From assembly GCF_000403435.2 (NCBI RefSeq), contig NZ_KE159710.1, forward strand, positions 186,001-250,000: DNA of 64,000 nt, in the 5' to 3' direction. The notes beneath the pieces were generated by a model. It was not told where the DNA came from and searched no databases. It worked only from the letters and a program-made list of their open reading frames with translations. Position 1 is the first letter of the stretch. Each line of letters opens with the position of its first letter. The position numbers and the translations under genes were made by a program. Of the stretch, positions 42,167 through 50,704 are shown one piece after another. This DNA comes from Oscillibacter sp. 1-3. GTDB lineage: Bacteria; Bacillota; Clostridia; Oscillospirales; Oscillospiraceae.

Positions 42167-42240
42167 AACCTGCATTCACAGCCGCCGAACTCTGTTTTGG
42201 CGGTCTTTTTCCCGTCATACTGCGTCGATTTTCCCTGTCT
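42167..42240. repeat. diverged copy of the CTGTATTC element
   Basis: Bases 42167-42190 match the reverse complement of the 13.2-kb copy with 4 mismatches in 24. Weaker similarity to the 36.5-kb element (GGTCTTTT, TGCGTCGATTTT) continues to about 42240. It sits between the trpS T-box and trpS. Confidence 0.5.
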
Positions 42241-42335
42241 GCCGGAAAATCCTTGACAATCCCGCATTCCCCGGCTATACATGCAGGTCCTGAGTCTGTT
42301 CACAGTATATGCGCCCTCTTTGGGACACGGCAAAC

Positions 42336-42610
42336 AAAAAGCGCCCCTGTCCCCCGCATTTTGCGCTGGGACAGAAGCGGTTCCTCACTTCTGCGGTGCC
42401 ACCCGGCTTGGCGTGACTTCCACGCCCGCTTAAGGCGTACAGACATACGCCGGATTTGATAACGGAGTCCCCTCCGGCTCGCCTACTTGACATCCGTTCG
42501 GTCCGCCCTCAAAAGCCCATTCCCGCCGACCGTCCCCGCTCCGCTTCCACCATCCGGAGCTCTCTGAAGAGTACCTGCCAGCGTTACTTACACTTTCTCA
42601 AAGGTTTTAT
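42336..42610 (-). promoter_or_regulatory. tryptophan-specific T-box leader of trpS
   Basis: On the minus strand the T-box core reads GCCGGGTGGCACCGCAG (42391-42409). Stem I has AGAGAGC and GGTGGAAGCGG, and the specifier loop reads GGGAATGGGC, giving TGG (Trp) at 42517-42519. The terminator is built from CTGTCCC/GGGACAG (42347-42353 and 42368-42374) with a T5 run at 42336-42340. Trp specificity fits trpS, although the terminator lies some 330 bases from the trpS start, an unusual distance. Confidence 0.85.
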
Positions 42611-42616
42611 TGGCGT

Positions 42617-42645
42617 ATTGTACCACTTCATCAGAGGAATGTCAA
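42617..42645 (-). promoter_or_regulatory. promoter of the Trp T-box leader
   Basis: On the minus strand a consensus TTGACA (42640-42645) and TACAAT (42617-42622) have a 17-base spacer. Confidence 0.85.
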
Positions 42646-42871
42646 GTTGTATTTCGCCGTGGCAGTATCCAATCTTGCATTATCATCCGCGATTTTGGCT
42701 TTGCGGCCGCGGCTTTGTAGGGGCGGGGCTCTGTCCCTGCATAAAATCCGCGAAGAAGCACGCCCTTTCGCTGGAGAGATTCACGGAGCAAAGCCTGTCC
42801 TCAGAAGCGCCCCCCTCCCCGGCGGTGATGAAAAATCGGCAAAAACACCTATCTCCAGGGCGATCCCAGCC

Positions 42872-42900
42872 TTGACAATCCACGCCGAAACCGCCATAAT
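42872..42900 (+). promoter_or_regulatory. promoter of gltX
   Basis: TTGACA at 42872-42877 and CATAAT at 42895-42900 have a 17-base spacer, 43 bases before gltX. The preceding 42646-42871 stretch holds a GTAGGGGCGGGGCTCTGTCC palindrome-like segment and nothing coding. Confidence 0.75.
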
Positions 42901-42943
42901 GTCAAATGTATGTCGAGACGAATTTCCAACAGGAGGTATTTTT

Positions 42944-44434
42944 ATGGTCCTTGACCACGCTTTTTTTGAGGAGATGGAGAAGCGGATTCCCAGGGGGAAA
43001 GTCCGCACCCGCTTCGCCCCCTCCCCCACCGGCTATATGCACGTGGGCAACCTGCGCACTGCGCTGTACACCTGGCTCATTGCCCGCCACAGCCGCGGCA
43101 CCTTCATCCTCCGCATTGAGGACACGGACCAGGGCCGTCTGGTGGAGGGCGCCACCGACGTCATCTACCGCACCATGCGTGAGTGCGGCCTGACCCACGA
43201 CGAGGGCCCCGACGTAGGCGGCCCCGTAGGCCCCTATATCCAGTCGGAGCGGCGGGATCTCTACGGCAAATACGCCCACCTGCTGGTGGAGAAGGGCGCG
43301 GCCTACTACTGCTTCTGCGAGAAAACCGAGTCCGAGGAGGATTCCGGCAGCTTTGACCGGGCCGCAGACCCCTGCCGGGATCTTTCCCCGGAGGAGGTCA
43401 AGGCCAACCTGGACGCCGGCAGACCCTATGTCATCCGCCAGCGCATCCCGCAGGAGGGAACCACCACCTTTCACGACGTCAGCTTCGGAGACATCACCGT
43501 GGAGAACAAAACCCTGGACGACCAGGTCCTCTTAAAACGGGACGGCCTGCCCACCTACAACTTCGCCAACGTGGTGGACGATCATCTGATGGGCATCACC
43601 CACGTGGTGCGGGGCAGCGAATATTTGAGCTCCGCGCCCAAATATAATCTGCTGTACGAGGCCTTCGGCTGGGACATTCCCACCTATGTCCACTGCTCCC
43701 CCGTCATGCGGGACCAGCACAACAAGATGTCCAAGCGCCACGGGGACCCCTCCTACGAGGACCTGATCGCCGGAGGGTACCTGACCCCCGCCGTGCTGAA
43801 CTACGTGGCCCTGCTGGGCTGGGCCCCCAAGGGCGAGCGCAGCGAACAGGAGATCTTCTCCCTTTCAGAGCTGGTGGAAGCCTTTGACATCGCCGGCATC
43901 TCCAAATCCCCCGCCATTTTCGACATGGCCAAGCTGGACTACTTCAACGCCACCTACCTCCGCGCCCTGCCCCCGGCGGCATTTGCCGCGGCTGCGGAGC
44001 CCTATATCCGTCAGACGGTAAAAAATCCCGCCATTGACATCTCCGCCGTGGCCGCCCTGCTTCAGGCCCGGTGCGAGAAGCTGACGGACATCCCCGAAAA
44101 GGTGGACTTCTTTGACGCGGCGCCGGACTACGGCGTGGAATTCTTCACCAACAAGAAGTCCAAGACCAACCCGGAGGTCTGTCAGGCGATGCTGGAGGCA
44201 GCCATCCCCGCCCTGGAGGCCCTGCCGGACTGGACGCAGACGTCGGTCCACGACTGCCTCATTGCCCTGGCGGAGTCCCTGGGCGTGAAGAACGCCACGC
44301 TGATGTGGCCCGTCCGCATCGCCGCCGCCGGCAAGCTGGTGACCCCCGGCGGGGCGGTGGAGATCTGCCACATTCTAGGCCAGGAGGAGGCCCTGCGCCG
44401 CCTGCGGGCGGGGCTTGAGAAGCTGCGGGCATGA
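42944..44434 (+). CDS. gltX: glutamate--tRNA ligase
   Basis: A class I synthetase charging tRNA-Glu, 496 aa. The HIGH-type motif is in FAPSPTGYMHVGNLRTALYT (about residues 23-42) and the KMSKS-type motif is KMSKRHG (about residue 262). RIEDTDQGR and GSEYLSSAPKYNLLYEAFGW are conserved. AGGAGG precedes ATG 42944. Discrimination between strict GluRS and non-discriminating forms is not attempted. Its stop overlaps the start of the SpoIIM-like gene (ATGA). Confidence 0.96.
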   Translation: MVLDHAFFEEMEKRIPRGKVRTRFAPSPTGYMHVGNLRTALYTWLIARHSRGTFILRIEDTDQGRLVEGATDVIYRTMRECGLTHDEGPDVGGPVGPYIQSERRDLYGKYAHLLVEKGAAYYCFCEKTESEEDSGSFDRAADPCRDLSPEEVKANLDAGRPYVIRQRIPQEGTTTFHDVSFGDITVENKTLDDQVLLKRDGLPTYNFANVVDDHLMGITHVVRGSEYLSSAPKYNLLYEAFGWDIPTYVHCSPVMRDQHNKMSKRHGDPSYEDLIAGGYLTPAVLNYVALLGWAPKGERSEQEIFSLSELVEAFDIAGISKSPAIFDMAKLDYFNATYLRALPPAAFAAAAEPYIRQTVKNPAIDISAVAALLQARCEKLTDIPEKVDFFDAAPDYGVEFFTNKKSKTNPEVCQAMLEAAIPALEALPDWTQTSVHDCLIALAESLGVKNATLMWPVRIAAAGKLVTPGGAVEICHILGQEEALRRLRAGLEKLRA

Positions 44435-45054
44435 ACCTCTCTCCTTCCCCGCTGCGCGACCTCCGGGAGGCCTGGACCGACGGTCTCAAGGAGGAGGTCA
44501 AGCGCTCCGCCATCGCCTTTCTCACCATCTGGGCGCTGTTTTTCGCTGTCTGCGCCATCTTCCCGGACCTGCGGGCCAAATTGGTGCAGATGATGTTTTC
44601 CACTCTGAGCAGTAAGAATCTCTCCAACGAGAGCGGAAAGATCTCCGTTCTGGCGCTGTTTCTCAACAACGTGCAGGCCACCGCCTTCATCATGCTCTAC
44701 GGCCTGCTCCCCTTCATCCAGCTGCCTGCTCTGGCCCTGGGCGTCAACGCCATGATGCTGGGGGTGATGGCTTCGTGGTATGCCGCGGAGGGGATCTCTC
44801 CTCTAGCCTATCTGGCCGCCCTGCTCCCCCACGGGGTCCTGGAGCTGCCGGCGCTGTTTCTGGCCTTCGGCACGGGGCTGTACATCTGCGGACAGCTGAC
44901 CCGCCGCTGCCGGAAGGATCAGAGCGCCCGCTCCCTGTGGGCGTGCATGACGCTGGCCTCCCAGACGCTGCTGTCGGTTCTGGTGCCCCTTCTGCTGATC
45001 GCCTCCTTTGTGGAGGCCTACGTCACCCCGGCAGTGGCCGCCCTCTTCCTCTGA
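44431..45054 (+). CDS. SpoIIM-like (DUF95) membrane protein
   Basis: A 207-aa protein with five membrane helices of the stage II sporulation protein M/DUF95 family. Characteristic features are FLNNVQATAFIMLYGLLPF (the family N-x2-A-x3 segment), LPHGVLELPALFLAFGTGLYI and a long first loop. Sporulation SpoIIM acts in engulfment with SpoIID/SpoIIP; other DUF95 proteins have unknown envelope roles, and genomic context (gltX-asnA) does not decide. The start shares ATGA with the gltX stop, so translation is coupled. Confidence 0.8.
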   Translation: MNLSPSPLRDLREAWTDGLKEEVKRSAIAFLTIWALFFAVCAIFPDLRAKLVQMMFSTLSSKNLSNESGKISVLALFLNNVQATAFIMLYGLLPFIQLPALALGVNAMMLGVMASWYAAEGISPLAYLAALLPHGVLELPALFLAFGTGLYICGQLTRRCRKDQSARSLWACMTLASQTLLSVLVPLLLIASFVEAYVTPAVAALFL

Positions 45055-45089
45055 TTCCCCAAATTCATATAAAGGACTGGTTTTATCAC

Positions 45090-46097
45090 ATGAGCAGACT
45101 CACCATCCCCGCCGGCTACAAAATGCCCCTGACCAACAATGAGCTCCAGCGGGCCATTGAGCTGATCCACGCGGACTTTCAGCACAACCTCACCGTGCGG
45201 CTGAACCTGCACCGGGTCTCCGCCCCCCTGTTTGTGGACGGCGCCACCGGCTTGAACGACGACCTCAACGGCGTGGAACGCCCCGTGTCTTTCGACATCC
45301 CCGACGTGGGAACCGAAGGGCAGGTGGTCCACTCCCTGGCCAAGTGGAAGCGTTTGGCCCTGAAACGGTATGAGTTCCAGGAGGGCACCGGGCTCTACAC
45401 CGATATGAACGCCATCCGCCGGGATGAGGAGCTGGACAATCTCCACTCCATCTATGTGGACCAGTGGGACTGGGAAAAGCACATCTCCCCCCGGGACCGC
45501 ACCGTCCCCTATCTGAAAGACACCGTGCGGGATATTGCAGGCTGCATCTGCGACACCGCCACGGCCCTGCGGAACGCCTACCCCGTCCTCACCTTCCGGC
45601 CCGACCGGGACGTATACTTCATCACCACGCAGGAGCTGGAGGACCGCTACCCCAGCCTTACCCCCTCCGAGCGGGAACGGGCAGTCTGCGAGGAACACCA
45701 CACCGTGTTTTTGATGCAGATCGGCAAAACCCTGGCCTCCGGCATCAAGCACGACGGCCGGGCCCCGGACTATGACGACTGGGAGCTCAACGGCGACATT
45801 CTCATGTGGAACCCGGTGCTCCAGAGCCAGTTTGAGGTCTCCTCCATGGGCATCCGGGTAGACGCTGCGGCCTTAGACCGCCAGCTCACCGCCGCCGGCT
45901 GCGACCACCGCCGTTCCCTCCCCTTCCACCAGATGCTGCTGAACGGTGAGCTTCCCCAGTCTATGGGCGGCGGCATCGGCCAGTCCCGCCTCTGTATGCT
46001 GCTGCTGGGCACCTGCCACATCGGCGAAGTCCAGGCCAGCCTGTGGGATCGGGAAACCGTGGCGGGCTGTGAAAAAGCGGGGATCACCCTGCTGTAA
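45090..46097 (+). CDS. asnA: aspartate--ammonia ligase
   Basis: Ammonia-dependent asparagine synthetase, related to class II aspartyl-tRNA synthetases, 335 aa. Typical blocks are the N-terminal LNLHRVSAPLFVDGATGLND, VVHSLAKWKRLALKRY, YVDQWDWEK and GGGIGQSRLCMLLLGTCHIGEVQ at the C terminus (motif 3 Arg). ATG 45090 is the first Met after the SpoIIM-like gene; AAAGGA lies upstream with a longer spacing. It probably belongs to the gltX operon, giving a translation-amino-acid supply theme. Confidence 0.95.
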   Translation: MSRLTIPAGYKMPLTNNELQRAIELIHADFQHNLTVRLNLHRVSAPLFVDGATGLNDDLNGVERPVSFDIPDVGTEGQVVHSLAKWKRLALKRYEFQEGTGLYTDMNAIRRDEELDNLHSIYVDQWDWEKHISPRDRTVPYLKDTVRDIAGCICDTATALRNAYPVLTFRPDRDVYFITTQELEDRYPSLTPSERERAVCEEHHTVFLMQIGKTLASGIKHDGRAPDYDDWELNGDILMWNPVLQSQFEVSSMGIRVDAAALDRQLTAAGCDHRRSLPFHQMLLNGELPQSMGGGIGQSRLCMLLLGTCHIGEVQASLWDRETVAGCEKAGITLL

Positions 46098-46206
46098 ATT
46101 CCTCCAAAGCGGCAAAGACGCGTTGGGAAAAGCAGCAGCTGGTTTTCCTTCTGTTTTCTCCCCAAATCAACAAACTGCCGGGTCGTGCCAAAGGGAAATG
46201 GACCAT

Positions 46207-47085
46207 TGATGGATCACCTGTTTTTTGAGGAAACTGAGAAAATCGGACTTCGGAAGGGATCTATGCTCCATTTCGATGATCCAATTGACAGCGAAACCAT
46301 TTTGAAGCTGGAAACAATTCTGGAACAATTTCTGATTCTATCACATACAAAGTTCAGCAAAAAACGGGGCGGCTTGGGCCATGTCAACATCCGGAATCTT
46401 CGAGGCAGCTGGAAACGGTTTTTTACAGAGAATTTGACAAACGAGAACAGGCGGACAGCCAGTGTTTAACACTGGAAAACAGCAGTCCCCAGCACCTCCA
46501 AACCAGCCGGGCTGTCATATCGCTGTCCAACAGGTCGCCAAACGTTTATCAAACGCTCGATTTTCAATGGCCCATCCAGACAGAATGGTCTGTTTTATAC
46601 AATTTTTTGGAATCGGTGAGCGGACTGCTGGATTTGAAGTACGCAAGCACCGGGTACGATATGGCCCTCAATATTTTTTACTACCCCGGCAGCGTGGGGC
46701 AGGCCGTGCTGGCCGCTGAGGAATCCGCCTTATGTAAAAGCGAATACACGGAGTGGAGCCCCCGCATATCGTCTGAAAGCGAAGACCCAAAACGGAATTC
46801 CGTGTCCAAAGTTCATCCAGGCGTTCAGCTCCGAATTCTTTTCCAAAGTTCAAATTCCCTCAGCCGAATCCCATGCTGGACTGTATGCAAAGCACATGGA
46901 CGGTCTCTGGTTTCTCGATATTCTCGATCACCGCGAACCGTCTCTCTCAGAAATTGCGAACCGCTACACAGCGCTTTATAAACGGCTCAAGCCTATGGTC
47001 CTCCTCTATGACTGGCCAAACCAGATGAATGGGCAAAGCTGCAGAACCGCTTTGCAGCACGGCCATAGACCGGCGCAAAGAAAAA
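46207..47085 (+). pseudogene. decayed gene with at least two frameshifts
   Basis: Protein-like sequence can be followed across two frames. It reads MDHLFFEETEKIGLRKGSML from 46207, then REFDKREQADSQCLTLEN after a shift near 46400-46450. It continues WSVLYNFLESVSGLLDLKYA through FYYPGSVGQAVLAAEES to about 46750, then returns to the first frame as AYRLKAKTQNGIPCPKFIQA, GLYAKHMDGLWFLDILDH and ANRYTALYKRLKPMVLLYDW. No single frame covers it. The product would be a soluble protein of about 280 residues; I do not recognise it. Confidence 0.6.
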
Positions 47086-47086
47086 C

Positions 47087-47126
47087 AGTACCGCCCGGAG
47101 ACCTGCACAGGTCTCCGGGCGGTACT
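47087..47126 (-). terminator. terminator of fprA
   Basis: A 19-bp perfect stem (47087-47105 with 47108-47126) has a 2-base centre. On the minus strand it is followed by GTTTTTC and lies 16 bases beyond the fprA stop. Confidence 0.85.
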
Positions 47127-47141
47127 CGCTTTTCCAGTCTG

Positions 47142-48344
47142 TTAAGTCAGATCCGCCGCAATCGTATCCGCCAGGGCCAGCAGTGCCTCCCGCTGGGGCT
47201 CCTGCACGGCGGACTTCACCGTCACGCCGCTCTCCAACACCGTCATGTTCTTCATTCCGGAGAGGATCTCCCGCATCAGCTTCCCGGCCTGGGGACCCCA
47301 GGAGCCGTTTTCAATCACAGCCGCCGTGCGGCCTTGCAGATTGTGAGCTTTCAAATCCAGTAGCAGGTTCTCCATGGGCGTGAAAATGCCGTTGTTATAA
47401 GTAGCGGCGGCAAACACCAGGTGACTGCATCGGAAGCACTCCGCCACCAGCTGAGACACATGGATGTGGGACACGTCGTACTGAACGATATTCCTCACAC
47501 CCTTCTCCGCCAGCCGTACAGCCAGGATGTCGGCGGCGTTGTCCGTATTGCCGTAGACAGAGCCGGTGAAGATGGCCACCGCCCGGTCCTCCGGTGTGTA
47601 GGCGCTCCATATCTGATACTTTTCAATGAACCAGGCTATGTTCTCCCGCCAGATGGGGCCATGCAGCGGGCAGACCATGGAAATCTCCAGTCCGGCGGCC
47701 TTTTTCAGCAGGGACTGCACCTGCATCCCGTACTTGCCGACGATATTGGTGTAGTACCGGCGGGCGTCGTCCAGCCAGTCCCGCTCAAAATCCACCTGAT
47801 CGGCAAAGAGGTTGCCGCTGAGGGCCCCGAAGGTGCCGAAGGCGTCGGCGGAGAAGAGGATCTTGTCCGTGGTATCATAGGTCACCATGACCTCCGGCCA
47901 GTGGACCATGGGGGCCATGACAAAGGTGAAGGTGTGCCGCCCCGAGGAGAGGGTATCCCCCTCCTTCACCACCACAGCCCGGCTGGAAATATCCTCCCCG
48001 GTGAACTGAGCCAGCATGGTGAGCGTCTTGGCGTTGCCCACCACCCGGGCCTCAGGCCAACGGCGCAGAACCCCGGCCAAGGACGCGCTGTGGTCCGGCT
48101 CCATGTGGTTCACCACCACGTAGTCCAGAGGACGTCCGCCCAGACTGTGCTCCAGGTTCTCCTGGAACCGCACAGCCACAGCCTCCTCCACAGCGTCCAG
48201 CAGTACGGTCTTCTCGTCCAGCACCAGATAGGCGTTATAGCTGACACCCCGGGGAATGGGATAGACATTTTCAAAAAGGGCCAGGCGTCGGTCCGAGGCC
48301 CCTACGTACACCAGATCCGAGTTAACATTCTGTATGCAATACAT
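47142..48344 (-). CDS. FprA family A-type flavoprotein (flavodiiron protein)
   Basis: A flavodiiron protein of 400 aa that reduces O2 or NO to protect anaerobes. The N-terminal metallo-beta-lactamase domain carries the diiron ligands in VVNHMEPDHSASLAG (HxExDH, about residues 78-83), MVHWPEVMVTYD and FSADAFGTFG. The C-terminal flavodoxin domain starts IFTGSVYGNTDNAADILA (FMN loop, about residue 260). There is no fused rubredoxin. AAAGGAG sits eight bases before ATG 48344; the ATG two codons earlier is too close. The gene is monocistronic. Confidence 0.93.
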   Translation of the reverse strand: MYCIQNVNSDLVYVGASDRRLALFENVYPIPRGVSYNAYLVLDEKTVLLDAVEEAVAVRFQENLEHSLGGRPLDYVVVNHMEPDHSASLAGVLRRWPEARVVGNAKTLTMLAQFTGEDISSRAVVVKEGDTLSSGRHTFTFVMAPMVHWPEVMVTYDTTDKILFSADAFGTFGALSGNLFADQVDFERDWLDDARRYYTNIVGKYGMQVQSLLKKAAGLEISMVCPLHGPIWRENIAWFIEKYQIWSAYTPEDRAVAIFTGSVYGNTDNAADILAVRLAEKGVRNIVQYDVSHIHVSQLVAECFRCSHLVFAAATYNNGIFTPMENLLLDLKAHNLQGRTAAVIENGSWGPQAGKLMREILSGMKNMTVLESGVTVKSAVQEPQREALLALADTIAADLT

Positions 48345-48444
48345 GGTCATTTCTCCTTTGTGCCGATATTTTCCGGAAACCACTTTACTCAACTTCTCCC
48401 TGTTTGTCAAGGTTCTTAGGAAAAATTGTGAATCTATAAACAAA

Positions 48445-48474
48445 ACGAGAGGGCGGCAGGGGCCGTCCTCTCGT
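48445..48474 (-). terminator. original terminator of the V-ATPase operon
   Basis: ACGAGAGGGCGGC (48445-48457) pairs with GCCGTCCTCTCGT (48462-48474) with one mismatch, followed on the minus strand by TTTTG. It lies 21 bases beyond the displaced subunit D end, the expected place for the operon terminator before the island inserted. Confidence 0.75.
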
Positions 48475-48494
48475 CTGTTCTGCTGGTCTTAGAA

Positions 48495-48596
48495 TTACAC
48501 CGGGTCCTGTTTGCTGCCAAAGGCCTCCACAGCCCTGGCATTCGCCGCCCGCTTCTCTTCCAGAGATTCCTTCAAAATCATGTCCTTCACCTTTAT
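48495..48596 (-). pseudogene. displaced 3' end of the V-ATPase subunit D gene
   Basis: On the minus strand this fragment encodes KVKDMILKESLEEKRA, identical to the sequence near the end of subunit D at 56.9 kb, then NARAVEAFGSKQDPV and TAA. It has no start codon or ribosome-binding site. It is best explained as the native C-terminal coding end, cut off from its gene by the 8.3-kb island. Its downstream terminator is still in place. Confidence 0.85.
48547..48593. other. left attachment site (47-bp direct repeat)
   Basis: Bases 48547-48593 match 56882-56928 at 45 of 47 positions, in the same orientation. A 23-base block is identical (48565-48587, GATTCCTTCAAAATCATG then TCCTT). The repeat lies within V-ATPase subunit D coding sequence in both places, as expected of att sites made by site-specific integration. 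Confidence 0.85.
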
Positions 48597-48822
48597 GGGG
48601 CCACGCTATTAGGCAGTGCTAACATATCACAAATAGTCCCATTTGTCAACGATTCCGCTTCCCTGTTCTCCCGGTTAGTCCCATCACTTCACAGCCAGTC
48701 CCAGCCTGGAAGCGGTAAGAATCCGGCAGCCCAAACAGCCTCTTTTCCCTCTGGCCTCTTGGCTTTTCCCATACTCAAAGCCCTGTATTTCAGCTCCCGA
48801 AGCGGCAAAAACCCGGTAAACC

Positions 48823-49050
48823 TCACGCCGCCTTTTGATAGTCAATCACAGCGACCTCCTGCATGAGCCGTTTGGCCGCAGATACCAGCTCTTCCAAACG
48901 CTCGGTAACTTCATCTGTGTAAAACTTTTCCCCACATTGCTCACATTCCTCGCAAGGAACGTTTTTGATTACAATAATACAATTTCTGTAATTTACCACA
49001 TGCGTTGTAACAGATTCTTTCACTGTGTCGCATTTACAAAACATACACAT
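48823..49050 (-). CDS. YgiT-type zinc-finger protein, probable antitoxin
   Basis: A 75-aa protein with two CxxC pairs (CMFCKCDTV and CEECEQCGEKFY) forming a YgiT/MqsA N-terminal-like zinc site, followed by a helical tail (ERLEELVSAAKRLMQEVAV). Such proteins are antitoxins or partners of small RelE-like or DUF4258 proteins. It follows the DUF4258 gene by 3 bases, with toxin first and antitoxin second as in mqsRA. The separate HTH domain of full MqsA is absent. Confidence 0.82.
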   Translation of the reverse strand: MCMFCKCDTVKESVTTHVVNYRNCIIVIKNVPCEECEQCGEKFYTDEVTERLEELVSAAKRLMQEVAVIDYQKAA

Positions 49051-49053
49051 AAA

Positions 49054-49365
49054 TCAACGCTCCTTTCTGGTTCTCAAATCGGCTTCGAATTTATCCGTAC
49101 TGGGATAGTAGGCGGTAATGACATAAGCGGTGGTTTCGTCCGCCCCTATTACAATATGGAGAACCTTGTCCTGTGTAGTATATCCAAAAATCAAACAACT
49201 CGGGTATGGGAAATCGTTGGGGTAGTCCTCTATGATCTCTCCCCGAAGCACGCAGGAGATTACATCATCCCTTAAAATATCACGCTCCTGCATCCGTTCC
49301 AAACAGTGGGTAGACCATTTGACAGAACGATTTTGAAACAGCGTTTGAATTTTATGAATGTCCAT
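49054..49365 (-). CDS. DUF4258 protein, probable toxin partner
   Basis: A 103-aa protein of the DUF4258 family, a RelE/MqsR-like small fold. It contains VKWSTHCLERMQERDILRDD (the family H-x3-R-x3-R segment), CVLRGEIIEDYPNDFPYPSC and VITAYYPSTDKFEADLR at the end. GGAGGGG precedes the start at 49365. It pairs with the YgiT-type protein downstream. Toxicity and target are inferred from family context only. Such pairs help stabilise mobile elements. Confidence 0.8.
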   Translation of the reverse strand: MDIHKIQTLFQNRSVKWSTHCLERMQERDILRDDVISCVLRGEIIEDYPNDFPYPSCLIFGYTTQDKVLHIVIGADETTAYVITAYYPSTDKFEADLRTRKER

Positions 49366-49480
49366 CTCTACCCCTCCAGCTTATGAATATCATATCGCAT
49401 ACCGGCTAAAAATTCAAGCGAAATATCTTGAAGCGGCAAAACCCCGGCAGCCCTCCCCCAAGGCTGCCAGGGCTTCTTTC

Positions 49481-50635
49481 TCATGCTAATAGTCTGTCGA
49501 TACCTTCCAGCTTGTCAATCTCCTTCTCTTTCGTATCCTCCAAAAGGTGGACGTAAATATTATAAGTGGTCTTGACATTTGCGTGTCCCAACTGCTCACT
49601 GATTGCTTTAATGTCCACCCCGGCCTCAAAACATCTTGTAGCGTAAGTGTGACGCAACGTGTGCATGGTCGCTCCCTCAATCCCAGCCTTGGCGAAGATT
49701 CTACAAAGCAAATGCTGCAAATTTCGATTATGTACCATGTTCCCCCGTGTGTTCGGGAACACCAAACGGCTTTCGCTCCATTTCTCCCCGGATTGCTCTA
49801 CCCGCTTCATCATTTCCGCTTTATGCTCTCTCAACACTCCGACCAAACCAGATGTAATAATCACCCTCCGCTTGCTGGACTTCGTTTTACAGAAGTCTTG
49901 AACCACCTGCGGCGCTGAATGACTGGTGTAGTCGTGGCAGACAATCGCCTTCTTATTCACTCGGATCGTCCGCTTCTCCAAGTCAATGTCCTCCCACGTC
50001 AGCGGGATTCCCTCCCCCATTCGCAACCCTGAATACAGATACATGAGCAACATGGGCCGATAGTATTCACCTTCCAACTGCTCAATAAACCTTTGCTGTT
50101 CCTCCTTGGACAGTACCCGCATTTGCTCCGTATCATCCTTTGGAAACGTCACGCCTTTACAGGGATTCCGAACCATCATCCCCAGTTCAACCGCCTTTTC
50201 CAAACTGCCATGAATGATGTTATAATTTTTCACGAAAGTCGAACAGCTTCCCCCGATTGCGTCCAAACATCTTTGAATATGATATGTACTCAACTCCCGC
50301 AATACAATTTCCCCAATGTATGGCCTGATATGGATTCTGAAATTATTGCGATAACTCGTCAAAGTAGCAGGAGCCAGCTTTGGAGACTTGTGCTTTTCAA
50401 TCCATGTATTCATCCATTCCCCCGCCTTGATTGCCGCCTTGCTCTGACTAACCCCCATTCCCTTCTCCGCTTGAAGCTGGCGCAGAATCTCCGCCGCCTC
50501 CGCCTGCGTATCGGCGTAGCGGTAAACATATTCCCGCTTGCCATTTTCTTTATACAGACCCGTTGGAAAAGTCACCAGCCATTTGCCGTCTGTGCGTTTC
50601 CTGATACTGCCCTCGCCATTTGCCCGTTTCGCCAT
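49481..50635 (-). CDS. tyrosine-type site-specific integrase
   Basis: A 384-aa phage/ICE-type integrase. The N-terminal arm-binding domain (about residues 1-60, EGSIRKRTDGKWLVTF) is followed by a SAM-like core-binding domain (about 70-150) and the catalytic domain. Catalytic residues are Arg in YLYSGLRMGEG, Lys in the beta-hairpin, HxxR in TMHTLRHTYATR, the His of LGHANVKTT and the nucleophile in TYNIYVHL. It is the likely enzyme that placed the island in the subunit D gene. The gene sits about 0.9 kb from the left repeat. Confidence 0.95.
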   Translation of the reverse strand: MAKRANGEGSIRKRTDGKWLVTFPTGLYKENGKREYVYRYADTQAEAAEILRQLQAEKGMGVSQSKAAIKAGEWMNTWIEKHKSPKLAPATLTSYRNNFRIHIRPYIGEIVLRELSTYHIQRCLDAIGGSCSTFVKNYNIIHGSLEKAVELGMMVRNPCKGVTFPKDDTEQMRVLSKEEQQRFIEQLEGEYYRPMLLMYLYSGLRMGEGIPLTWEDIDLEKRTIRVNKKAIVCHDYTSHSAPQVVQDFCKTKSSKRRVIITSGLVGVLREHKAEMMKRVEQSGEKWSESRLVFPNTRGNMVHNRNLQHLLCRIFAKAGIEGATMHTLRHTYATRCFEAGVDIKAISEQLGHANVKTTYNIYVHLLEDTKEKEIDKLEGIDRLLA

Positions 50636-50704
50636 ATCTTAACGCCCCTTTCTTAAATGAGTGGGGCAGATGATAACGCCATCCGCCCCACTTGTCAAGA
50701 CTTT

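Larger units (their letters stand above)
48709..49440 (+). repeat. GAAGCGG repeats, left cluster (candidate integrase arm sites)
   Basis: Three direct copies of GAAGCGGYAA(A/G) occur at 48709-48720, 48799-48810 and 49430-49440, each followed within 2-4 bases by CCGG. A partial inverted copy (CCGCTTCC) is at 48655-48662. Copies of the same motif lie near the opposite end of the island (56791-56811). Confidence 0.5.

Noticed and set aside
42717..42740. GTAGGGGCGGGGCTCTGTCC palindrome-like segment as a repeat or RNA
   Set aside because: Only one copy in the window and imperfect pairing; noted within the gltX upstream region only.
48601..48822. tRNA gene as the integration target of the island
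   Set aside because: No cloverleaf or CCA-type end at either boundary; the repeated core is coding sequence of subunit D.
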